A stretch of DNA of 5,492 bases from Dehalococcoidia bacterium (GCA_028715025.1 JAQTLG010000137.1:1-5492); one strand, 5' to 3'; numbered from the stretch's first letter, positions 1-5,327 are shown. The notes: generated by a model from the letters alone, not told the origin. Numbers and translations are program-made.

Positions 1-126
1 CCTGTCAGAGACACCGCCGCCGTCTGCGGCGAAGCCGGTTCCCATCGGAGGTACGGATAGGCGGTTTTTGACCTCCAGCTTACCGATCTTGGTGGGTTGA
101 AAGAGAACCTGGTATTTATCTGACAT
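1..126 (-). CDS. NADH:flavin oxidoreductase / Old Yellow Enzyme family, N-terminal fragment (cut by window edge)
   Basis: Only the first 42 codons are present; the gene runs off the left edge. The translation opens MSDKYQVLFQPTKIGKLEVK and continues NRLSVPPMGTGFA. This is the usual start of the TIM-barrel FMN oxidoreductases related to Old Yellow Enzyme and 2,4-dienoyl-CoA reductase: 'LF.P..IG.L..KNR...PPMGT'. In the family, the PPM segment closes strand 1 of the barrel beside FMN. These enzymes reduce activated C=C bonds with NAD(P)H, and the larger members carry a C-terminal Fe-S/FAD/NADH module that cannot be checked here. The ATG at 126 is supported by a Shine-Dalgarno sequence, AAAGGAG (complement of 134-140), seven bases upstream. 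The gene is co-oriented with feoB but 80 bp downstream of it, with its own possible -10 box, so it may be a separate unit. The family call is firm; the substrate is unknown. Confidence 0.85.
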   Translation of the reverse strand, partial: MSDKYQVLFQPTKIGKLEVKNRLSVPPMGTGFAADGGGVSDR

Positions 127-162
127 AGGGGCACTCCTTTGTACTGGCGCTGTTTCTCAGAC

Positions 163-168
163 ATTATA
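163..168 (-). promoter_or_regulatory. Candidate -10 box of the flavin oxidoreductase gene
   Basis: On the minus strand a perfect TATAAT lies 36 bases upstream of the ATG at 126. This predicts a leader of about 30 nt that includes the AAAGGAG ribosome binding site. No convincing -35 hexamer is seen 16-18 bases further upstream, so this is either a weak or activated promoter, or chance. It lies in the 80-bp gap after feoB (127-206), which shows no clear terminator. Confidence 0.35.
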
Positions 169-206
169 GCCTTTCGCAGGCATGAAAGGGGAAACGGACG
201 GCCTTT

Positions 207-1916
207 TCAAATAGGGAGCAGGTTCAGCAGCGCCCCGACGGCCAGGCCCGAGCAAAGCATTATTCCCAGGGCTATGAGCAGGCTCTTCCATCCCATCTCC
301 CTCAACATGATCATCAAGGTAGCTATGCAGGGGAAGAACATAACCAGTACAACGCTGCTGACGACAAGCTGTTTGGCGGATAGCTCGAGCGGCGCCAGCA
401 GTGCCATCGCCGCGTCCATGCGGAAGAAGGCCACGAAAATGGCGGCCACAGCTTCCTTGGGCAGTCCCAGCAATCCGCTTACCACAGGAGCCGTGAAATC
501 GGTGATGGCCTGGAAGACACCGGTCAGGTAAAGCACGTTGATGACGGGGACAGCTATGACCATGATCGGGACGGCCTCTATGATAAAGCCGCGTACTCTG
601 ATCCAGAGCTTCTCCATCATCAATTTCCAGGGCATCAGGCGGTAGGGATGTATCTCGATGAGGAGTTCGGGTGTAAAACCTTTAACCGCCCGGTTAAGTA
701 TGATACCGATAATAATCCAGACGGTCAGAAGTGTGGCGTAGATGATGGCAACGTACTGAAAGCCATGCTGTCCCACCAGCCCCAATATCAGGGCCTGCAG
801 CGAGGCGCAGGGTACTGCGATAGCAATCAGTGTCATGGCGATGAACCGCTCCTTGCGGCTTTCCAACACGCGTGTGGCCAGCATGGCCGGCACGTTACAT
901 CCGAATCCCAGTATGGTGGGTATGATGGCGTAACCGTGCATGCCGAAGCGGTGCATGATGGTATCGATCATCACAGCCAGACGGGGCAGATAGCCGGTAT
1001 CCTCCAGCAGCCCCAGTGCGAAATAGAAGGTAATGATGTAGGGCAATACCAGGGCGAAAGGTACATACAGTGCCGTGGTCAGCAATCCCCAGGACTCCAC
1101 GAAGTCGATCTGCCCGTCGAACAGCCTGCCTATCAGGATATCATGCAGAAACGGTACGCCGGCGGTCAGGTTGCTGATAGCCGATACGATGGGCAGCCAG
1201 AGAGCGTTGAAAACGGGCTGGGCAATAAACTTATAAATCGTCTCGCCTCCATAGACCACGAAAGCGAAAACAGCGATAGCGATAAGTAATGCAATGATAG
1301 TGCCCGGCAGCGGCCTCACCGTAGCGTCAGCCAGCGATTCTCCCAGGGTGTGGTGGCGGTGGGTGACCTTCTGTGCCTGCCCGATAATCTCACCGATGCG
1401 GGACCAGCGCTCCTCCCTGGTGGCGGCGGGGTTGGCCCGCATCACCGCCCGCGGGATGCTCTCGACCAGGTACTTAATACCCTCGCCCGTGGTAGCCACA
1501 GTTGGAACCACAGGCACGCCCAGCATCTGTTCAAGCTCGGCAACATCAATCTCGATGCCGATATGCCGGGCATCGTCCCAAACATTGAGTGCAACAATTA
1601 TTGGTATCCTTTCCTCGAGGAGCTCAAGTGTCAGGTACAGATCGCGTTCCAGGTTGGTGGCGTTGACCACATTGACGATGATGTCCCCGTCCCTCAGCAT
1701 TTTTCTGGCCACTTCACCCGCCTGCCCGGAGCTTCCCAGGGAGTAAACGCCGGGCGTATCTATAACATCGGCGTTCTGATTGGCCACGCGCATATGTCCT
1801 GAGGAGAACCCTATAGCGGTGCCCGGGAAGTTATCGGAGGTCACCAGAGAGCCTGTCAGGCGTGAAAAAAGGACGCTTTTGCCCGCGCCGGGATTACCTG
1901 CAAGAAGTATCTTCAT
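207..1916 (-). CDS. feoB: FeoB ferrous iron transporter, compact divergent form (569 aa)
   Basis: This is an inner-membrane Fe(II) uptake protein with an N-terminal GTPase domain. Visible GTPase motifs are G1 GNPGAGKS (7-14), G3 DTPG (53-56), G4 NVWD (111-114) and a G5-like VATTGEG (140-146). A short linker/GDI-like region (about 155-200) follows, then a polytopic membrane domain (about 203-569). The membrane domain carries the family hallmarks: LEDTGYLPR (304-312), the gate motif GFGCNVPA (337-344) with C340, a second gate-like segment PCASLQA (369-375) with C370, FFRMDAA, and a C-terminal PCIATLMIMLREMGWK. At 569 aa it is much shorter than the roughly 770-aa E. coli protein, mainly through a small GDI and shortened loops. 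Oddity: after the NFPG motif the usual Thr and Glu of the G2/switch I segment (G-V/T-T-V-E) are Ala34 and Gly36. The start overlaps feoA by 23 bp and has no strong ribosome binding site, which suggests translational coupling. Family identity is secure. Confidence 0.95.
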   Translation of the reverse strand: MKILLAGNPGAGKSVLFSRLTGSLVTSDNFPGTAIGFSSGHMRVANQNADVIDTPGVYSLGSSGQAGEVARKMLRDGDIIVNVVNATNLERDLYLTLELLEERIPIIVALNVWDDARHIGIEIDVAELEQMLGVPVVPTVATTGEGIKYLVESIPRAVMRANPAATREERWSRIGEIIGQAQKVTHRHHTLGESLADATVRPLPGTIIALLIAIAVFAFVVYGGETIYKFIAQPVFNALWLPIVSAISNLTAGVPFLHDILIGRLFDGQIDFVESWGLLTTALYVPFALVLPYIITFYFALGLLEDTGYLPRLAVMIDTIMHRFGMHGYAIIPTILGFGCNVPAMLATRVLESRKERFIAMTLIAIAVPCASLQALILGLVGQHGFQYVAIIYATLLTVWIIIGIILNRAVKGFTPELLIEIHPYRLMPWKLMMEKLWIRVRGFIIEAVPIMVIAVPVINVLYLTGVFQAITDFTAPVVSGLLGLPKEAVAAIFVAFFRMDAAMALLAPLELSAKQLVVSSVVLVMFFPCIATLMIMLREMGWKSLLIALGIMLCSGLAVGALLNLLPI

Positions 1917-2163
1917 CGGTGAGCCCGTCCGGAATCACGAAAATCTTATCTGCGATGCCGCGGCCCAGAGAAAGCTGCACGTTATCGACGCGGATGGTGA
2001 TCGGGCCATGCAGGTACATCGAGCAGAAGCGGGTGATGCGCTTACCCGGCCGTATGCCCATGGCTGTCAGTTTCTCCACCAGCCCTCGTCCTCCCTCCAC
2101 TGTAGAAACCAGCGCCTGCTGGCCGTCCCGCATGTTTGAGAGCGAAATTACTGCGTTAGCCAT
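1894..2163 (-). CDS. feoA: FeoA, small SH3-like partner of FeoB (89 aa)
   Basis: FeoA is a small cytoplasmic protein with an SH3-like fold, needed for normal FeoB iron uptake in organisms where it has been tested. The sequence shows the family pattern: an initial SLSNMRDGQ segment (7-15), then EKLTAMGIRPGK (30-41), a GPITIRV strand (53-59), and LGRGIADKIFV (66-76). Length is typical, with a short acidic/polar tail. I prefer the ATG at 2163, two bases after the fur stop codon. A GTG at 2178, in frame and overlapping the end of fur, would add five residues. The only Shine-Dalgarno-like sequence is a weak AGGTG about 12 bases before the ATG, so translation is probably coupled to fur. The 3' end overlaps the start of feoB, which is typical of feoAB operons. 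No feoC is present. Confidence 0.92.
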   Translation of the reverse strand: MANAVISLSNMRDGQQALVSTVEGGRGLVEKLTAMGIRPGKRITRFCSMYLHGPITIRVDNVQLSLGRGIADKIFVIPDGLTDEDTSCR

Positions 2164-2165
2164 AC

Positions 2166-2588
2166 TTAACAACGGCACCTGGAGCAGTAGCCGCTCAGGT
2201 TCACCTCGGCGTTGACGATATCAAAGCGCCGGGCTTTGGCCACTTCGTTGCGTATGCGTTTGATAAGTGGATATTCGAACTCTATAACAGCGCCGCAGCC
2301 CAGGCACACCAGGTGGAAGTGTCCGCCGTTCTGCAAGGCCTCGTAGTGATGGTGCTCCTGGCAGAGATGGCTTTCTTCGACCAGACCCAGCTCTTTGAAT
2401 TTGCTGATAGCCCGGTACACGGTGGACAGGCTGATGCCCGGCATCTTGCGCCAGGCCCGGGCGTATATCTCGGCGGCGGCCAGGTGGCCCCCGCCTTTGC
2501 TGATGATATCGAATATCAGTGAGCGCTGGCTGGTAAGCCTGTTGCCCGGCTTCTTGAGTATCTTCTTATCCAGCTTCACTACTGCCAT
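2166..2588 (-). CDS. fur: Fur-family metal-responsive repressor (140 aa)
   Basis: This is a dimeric DNA-binding repressor. Together with feoAB it most likely senses Fe(II). The N-terminal winged helix spans about 14-75. It includes GHLAAAEIYARA (34-45) and the recognition helix region GISLSTVYRAISKFKELGLV (51-70). The metal-binding/dimerisation part has HHHYE (79-83), HFHLVCLGC (90-98) and a terminal CSRC (135-138). The paired CxxC motifs match the structural zinc site of many Fur proteins. The reading frame extends to a TTG at 2615, but that codon coincides with the predicted transcription start and lies in the operator, so the ATG at 2588 is preferred (140 aa, normal length). No clear Shine-Dalgarno sequence precedes it. 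It is the first gene of fur-feoA-feoB. A Zur or PerR role cannot be excluded from motifs alone, but the context favours Fur. Confidence 0.9.
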   Translation of the reverse strand: MAVVKLDKKILKKPGNRLTSQRSLIFDIISKGGGHLAAAEIYARAWRKMPGISLSTVYRAISKFKELGLVEESHLCQEHHHYEALQNGGHFHLVCLGCGAVIEFEYPLIKRIRNEVAKARRFDIVNAEVNLSGYCSRCRC

Positions 2589-2599
2589 TTTAATGCTAA

Positions 2600-2614
2600 T
2601 GCGAATTATTTGCA
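2600..2614 (-). promoter_or_regulatory. Candidate Fur box (7-1-7 inverted repeat) at the fur transcription start
   Basis: On the plus strand the sequence reads TGCGAAT-T-ATTTGCA, a 7-1-7 inverted repeat with one mismatched pair. This is the architecture described for Fur/PerR/Zur operators (TGATAAT-N-ATTATCA). A further half-site-like TGCTAAT at 2594-2600 abuts it, so repeated hexamer-like units run from 2594 to 2614. The site begins at the predicted +1 of the promoter at 2621-2650 and lies 12 bases upstream of the fur ATG. Binding there would block transcription of fur-feoA-feoB. The architecture is seen directly; occupancy by Fur is inferred. Confidence 0.65.
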
Positions 2615-2620
2615 ATAAAG

Positions 2621-2650
2621 ATTGTAACCCAATCTGCTGTACGAGGTCAA
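2621..2650 (-). promoter_or_regulatory. Sigma70-type promoter of the fur-feoA-feoB operon
   Basis: On the minus strand, TTGACC (complement of 2645-2650) and TACAAT (complement of 2621-2626) are separated by 18 bases. Each hexamer matches the consensus at five of six positions. The predicted start is near 2614, giving a leader of about 26 nt to the ATG at 2588. The promoter lies in the 124-bp gap after rdgB, so the iron operon can be transcribed independently of fbp-rdgB. Confidence 0.7.
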
Positions 2651-2686
2651 ATGATACGGATTTGCCAGGTTAATCGGCGGCTTTCG

Positions 2687-2702
2687 CTGCACGCGGGTGC
2701 AG
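2687..2702 (-). other. Small GC-rich hairpin between rdgB and fur
   Basis: CTGCAC and GTGCAG (6-bp perfect arms) flank a 4-base loop just after the rdgB stop codon. There is no T-run after it on the minus strand, so it is at best a weak terminator or an mRNA 3'-end stabiliser for the fbp-rdgB transcript. Confidence 0.3.
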
Positions 2703-2712
2703 GCCGGGGGAT

Positions 2713-3312
2713 TCAGGGCGTCGCTATCTTTATCAGGATGCCGCGTGCCAGGGCTGCCGCCCTACCGCGGTGGCTGATGCGGTTTTTGATCTCCGGAGCG
2801 AGCTCGGCGATGGTCTTGCCATACTCCGGCAGGAAAAAGACGGGGTCGTATCCGAAGCCGTTGTTGCCCCTGGGCTCCATGGCTATGTATCCTTCGCAGG
2901 TGCCTTCGACCGTCTCAACGGCACCGCCCGGCCGTGCCACGGCAATAACGCAGCGGAACCTGGCCGTGCGTTTCGATTGAGAGACGTCCTTGAGTTTGTT
3001 GAGCAGGAAATTCACCCTGTCCTGGTCGGTGGCATTGTCGCCGGCATAGCGGGACGAGCGGACGCCCGGCTCACCGCCCAGGGCATCCACCTCCAGCCCC
3101 GAATCGTCGGCTAAAGTAAGAAGCCCGCCCAATTTCGCGTAAAATGCGGCCTTGTGGCGGGCGTTCTCTTCAAAGGTATTGTAGCTTTCTTCGGCTTCAC
3201 AGCTGATGCCGGCATGGTCGAGGGTAACTATCTTGAAATCAAGACCCTTGAGCAGGTCCCTGTATTCGGCGGCCTTGCCTTTATTGGTTGTGGCCAGCAG
3301 CAGCCTGGGCAT
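2713..3312 (-). CDS. rdgB: RdgB/HAM1-family XTP/dITP diphosphatase (199 aa)
   Basis: The enzyme hydrolyses non-canonical purine nucleoside triphosphates (ITP, dITP, XTP) to the monophosphate and pyrophosphate, keeping deaminated bases out of DNA and RNA in the cytoplasm. Family signatures run the whole length: LATTNKGKAAEY (6-17), FEENARHKA (47-55), and the catalytic/metal segment ADDSGLEVDALGG (68-80) with D69/D70. They continue with PGVRSSRYAG (82-91), the base-recognition stretch NNGFGYDPVF (150-159), and ISHRGRA (179-185). Length is normal for the family, and no key residue appears to be missing. It starts at the ATG at 3312, eight bases after the fbp stop codon. With only weak purine-rich sequence upstream, it is probably expressed by coupling within the fbp-rdgB operon. 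The pairing with fbp suggests a shared transcript rather than a shared pathway. Confidence 0.95.
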   Translation of the reverse strand: MPRLLLATTNKGKAAEYRDLLKGLDFKIVTLDHAGISCEAEESYNTFEENARHKAAFYAKLGGLLTLADDSGLEVDALGGEPGVRSSRYAGDNATDQDRVNFLLNKLKDVSQSKRTARFRCVIAVARPGGAVETVEGTCEGYIAMEPRGNNGFGYDPVFFLPEYGKTIAELAPEIKNRISHRGRAAALARGILIKIATP

Positions 3313-3320
3313 ATATTGAT

Positions 3321-4415
3321 CTATATCTTCTCGAATCGCTTGGCCAGCTTCTTCATGACCTGGGGCATAGTGGTGTATTCCATCTCGTCCAGCGGCAGCC
3401 TGTGCGGCTCGAAGGGCCCATGGCGTCTGAGCATGTCTGCCATATCCATGGCCTGCTGGCGTGCGTTATTGAAAGCCACATCGTCGAACATATCAACCGG
3501 CCCGACCAGCCTGCCCTCGGCAAGCTGGAAGCCGGCGCCGATGACGCGCGGCGGTCCGTCGAAACGAGTGGGATTGCATTCTTTTACACTGACAGGGGTT
3601 AACGGTCCATGATGTGAGCCGCGCATCCAGCCCTCCACTATATGTGGTCGGGCAAAGGGTTCCAACACCTCGCCCACAGCCGGGAAGATGCCCTGGGCCC
3701 TCACGATACAGACAGGGTCATCTTTTCCCACGTATCTCCCTGCGATGAGCGACAGCTTCTGCGTGGAGGAGGTAGCGGCTATGTCGCCGGTCTCGCGGGA
3801 ATAGACAGACTTAACGGTGTAGCGCGACGGCGCGCCGATGAAGACCAGCATGTCATAGCTCTCCTCGGGGCAACTAAACATGATGCGCTTGCTCTCTTTG
3901 ACGTCATGTACCTCGAACTTGAAGCCGCCATGCATATTGGCCGAGATGACCAGGCCGATGGTATTAAAGGGATCGCAGAACATCGAGTAGAGGGGCAGGT
4001 TCCAGGCGCCGGAGGCGGTCTTGTCCGCCATGAAGACGATGATCGGCTCAGCCTCGCGCTCGTTTATCTCCATCTCGGCCACGCCGGGGCCCTGGCCCTT
4101 AACGTTGCCTGAGAAGGCATCGGACAGCAGGTCCTGTCCTGCCCCGTGAAGCTTTAATTTCTTGGCAACGGCGGTGCACCGCTGGAAGGCATTCCACGAC
4201 ATTTCGTGTATCTTGCGATTGTCTATGCCCTTATTATGCGTCATGATGAACTGCAGGTCATCGCCGCAGCGGGTGACATGGTAGTCGATGAGGAGGCCTG
4301 ATTTTTTAGCTTTGGCCATGCATGCCTCGCCCTCGGCCATAAGATCCGGATGCATACTGCAGTGCCCAACCCATCCTCCAATGTCCGCCTTGATTACGCT
4401 GAGAGTGACTTTCAT
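3321..4415 (-). CDS. fbp: Archaeal-type bifunctional fructose-1,6-bisphosphate aldolase/phosphatase (364 aa)
   Basis: This class V FBPase catalyses two consecutive gluconeogenic steps: condensation of dihydroxyacetone phosphate with glyceraldehyde-3-phosphate, then dephosphorylation to fructose-6-phosphate. The family is known from archaea and some deep-branching bacteria. Full-length hallmarks are KVTLSVIKADIGGWVGH (2-18), CGDDLQFIMTH (50-60), GAGQDLLSDAFSGNVKG (91-107), FMADKT (128-133), GAWNLPLYSMFCDPFNT (136-152) and YVGKDD (228-233). Residues matching the known active site are present: metal ligands D11, H18, D52, D53, Q94, D131, D232 and D233, the Schiff-base lysine K231, and Y228. By motif the enzyme should therefore have both activities. 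The ATG at 4415 follows a strong AAGGAGG (complement of 4420-4426) at four bases. It is the first gene of an operon with rdgB. The predicted leader is long and contains a hairpin. Confidence 0.95.
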   Translation of the reverse strand: MKVTLSVIKADIGGWVGHCSMHPDLMAEGEACMAKAKKSGLLIDYHVTRCGDDLQFIMTHNKGIDNRKIHEMSWNAFQRCTAVAKKLKLHGAGQDLLSDAFSGNVKGQGPGVAEMEINEREAEPIIVFMADKTASGAWNLPLYSMFCDPFNTIGLVISANMHGGFKFEVHDVKESKRIMFSCPEESYDMLVFIGAPSRYTVKSVYSRETGDIAATSSTQKLSLIAGRYVGKDDPVCIVRAQGIFPAVGEVLEPFARPHIVEGWMRGSHHGPLTPVSVKECNPTRFDGPPRVIGAGFQLAEGRLVGPVDMFDDVAFNNARQQAMDMADMLRRHGPFEPHRLPLDEMEYTTMPQVMKKLAKRFEKI

Positions 4416-4452
4416 GGGGCCTCCTTAAAGAGATTTTATTTAGCGGCCCGGC

Positions 4453-4482
4453 GGCAAGTCCGCATGCTACAGCGGATTTGCC
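4453..4482 (-). other. Leader hairpin upstream of fbp
   Basis: Arms at 4453-4463 and 4472-4482 form an 11-bp stem with an 8-base loop. In a plus-strand RNA all positions pair (one as G-U). In the minus-strand fbp leader RNA the same position is an A-C mismatch, leaving a 10-of-11 stem. It lies about 40 bases before the fbp start codon, inside the predicted leader. No T-run follows on either strand, so it is unlikely to be a simple terminator. It could be a regulatory leader structure or a palindromic protein site. Confidence 0.5.
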
Positions 4483-4551
4483 TGTTTGAAGTGAATGCCC
4501 GGGCCGGCTGCCTGCCGTGTGGGGTCAATCCCTGAGTCCACCCGGTGTCGA

Positions 4552-4581
4552 ATTTTAACAGAAGCTCGAATTGGGTGTCAA
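4552..4581 (-). promoter_or_regulatory. Sigma70-type promoter of the fbp-rdgB operon
   Basis: On the minus strand, a perfect TTGACA (complement of 4576-4581) and TAAAAT (complement of 4552-4557, five of six) are separated by 18 bases. The predicted start near 4545 gives a leader of about 130 nt before the fbp ATG at 4415. It lies in the 293-bp region between fbp and the divergent membrane protein gene. Confidence 0.7.
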
Positions 4582-4650
4582 AGTATTGTGCGCGTTCAAA
4601 GAGATTAAGGCATGATGCATTTTATGCGGGGGCAAGAAGTACGAAACGGC

Positions 4651-4662
4651 TATTGCGCAATA
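4651..4662. promoter_or_regulatory. Perfect 12-bp palindrome upstream of the DUF308 gene
   Basis: TATTGCGCAATA is a perfect palindrome, 46 bases upstream of the ATG at 4709. It overlaps a possible, weak -35 element (TTGCGC, 4653-4658) that is 17 bases from TAGATT (4676-4681). If that is the promoter, the start would be near 4688 and a dimeric regulator bound at the palindrome would occlude RNA polymerase. Both promoter and operator are tentative. Confidence 0.3.
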
Positions 4663-4708
4663 TATGTAGCTATGGTAGATTTACCCTGTAATATAAGGAG
4701 GTAGTATT

Positions 4709-5266
4709 ATGGAAATGATGGCTAAATACTGGTGGCTCAACCTGGTACGGGGACTGCTGGCACTGGCGCTGGGCATCATTCTGCTGGTAATGCCCGCTAT
4801 ATTCTCTATCTTGCTGCTGGTTATGTTCGTGGGCGCCTATTTTCTGGTCGACGGCATCTTCGCCCTCATCTTCTTCTTCACGCATCCCAAGACTAATCAC
4901 AGGTGGTGGATCTTCGCCGAGGGCATAGCCGGCATTCTGGCCGGGATAATAGTGTTTGTATGGCCGGGCATGACGGCGATATTCCTGCTCTATTTCATCG
5001 CATTCTGGGCTCTGATAACCGGTATATTTGAGATTATTTACGCTATCGCTCAATGGAAGACCCTGCCCGGCAAGGGATGGATTTTAACCGGGGGCATACT
5101 TTCTATCATCATAGGCTGCGTCCTGCTGTCCAATCCTGTAGCCGGCGCACTGGCGCTGATGTGGGTGATAGCCTTCTACCTGGTGCTGTTCGGTATAATG
5201 CTGATAATCTTCAGCTTCGTACAACTGGGAAAGGGCAAGTCGGCGGCCCCTGCCGCGACCGCATGA
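4709..5266 (+). CDS. HdeD/DUF308-family six-helix membrane protein (185 aa)
   Basis: This is an integral inner-membrane protein of the HdeD/DUF308 family. The family is linked to acid resistance in E. coli HdeD, but its biochemical role is unknown. Nearly the whole chain is hydrophobic, with about six predicted membrane segments arranged as three helical pairs. Each pair starts with a G-x6-G-x6-P helix: 15-29, 72-86 and 129-143. These are spaced exactly 57 residues apart, so the protein is an internal triplication. The second helices carry a recurring aromatic/small pattern ending in G-I (49-50, 105-106, 162-163). The N-terminal KYWWLNLVRG and the WW at 66-67, before repeats one and two, are typical of the family. 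The C-terminus is a short Ala-rich tail (SAAPAATA). There is no cleavable signal peptide. The ATG is well supported by AAGGAGG (4695-4701), seven bases upstream. It is monocistronic, with its own terminator-like hairpin. Confidence 0.88.
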   Translation: MEMMAKYWWLNLVRGLLALALGIILLVMPAIFSILLLVMFVGAYFLVDGIFALIFFFTHPKTNHRWWIFAEGIAGILAGIIVFVWPGMTAIFLLYFIAFWALITGIFEIIYAIAQWKTLPGKGWILTGGILSIIIGCVLLSNPVAGALALMWVIAFYLVLFGIMLIIFSFVQLGKGKSAAPAATA

Positions 5267-5291
5267 TGTTTTGTATCGGATAACTGTCAAT

Positions 5292-5327
5292 TTAATTGGT
5301 GGGCCGGGGCACCGGCCCACCAATTAA
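5292..5327 (+). terminator. Terminator-like 16-bp perfect hairpin after the DUF308 gene
   Basis: Arms TTAATTGGTGGGCCGG (5292-5307) and CCGGCCCACCAATTAA (5312-5327) pair perfectly around a GGCA loop, 25 bases after the stop codon. The GC-rich upper stem over an AT-rich base suits transcript termination, but a uniform T-run after the stem is missing. The symmetry means it could act in either direction. It also separates the membrane protein gene from the next plus-strand gene. Confidence 0.65.

Noticed and set aside
127..206. Possible terminator after feoB
   Set aside because: Only a short, interrupted TGAAA/TTTCA pairing is found with no T-run, which is too weak to call.
648..1289. 213-aa open frame on the plus strand
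   Set aside because: It lies wholly opposite feoB. The translation is low in hydrophobic order, rich in Gln/His/Gly and resembles no family, as expected of an antisense shadow.
1294..1802. Two overlapping 150-aa plus-strand open frames opposite the FeoB GTPase domain
   Set aside because: The minus strand encodes unmistakable GTPase motifs here. The plus frames overlap each other and have no supported start or family pattern.
1780..2215. Plus-strand open frames of 119 and 117 aa opposite feoA and the end of fur
   Set aside because: feoA and fur are clear on the other strand. The plus frames have arbitrary composition and no ribosome binding site.
2589..2615. Longer Fur N-terminus from a TTG at 2615
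   Set aside because: The TTG coincides with the predicted transcription start and lies at the edge of the operator. The nine extra residues are not part of the family, and the ATG at 2588 gives normal length.
3642..4112. 156-aa plus-strand open frame
   Set aside because: It is a shadow of fbp, whose active-site residues are all in the minus-strand frame.
4350..4535. 61-aa plus-strand open frame running from inside fbp into the intergenic region
   Set aside because: It begins antisense to fbp and runs through the leader hairpin. There is no Shine-Dalgarno sequence and no recognisable protein pattern.
4670..5053. 127-aa minus-strand open frame opposite the DUF308 gene
   Set aside because: It is polar, Gln/Tyr/His-rich shadow sequence opposite a well-supported membrane protein with a strong ribosome binding site.
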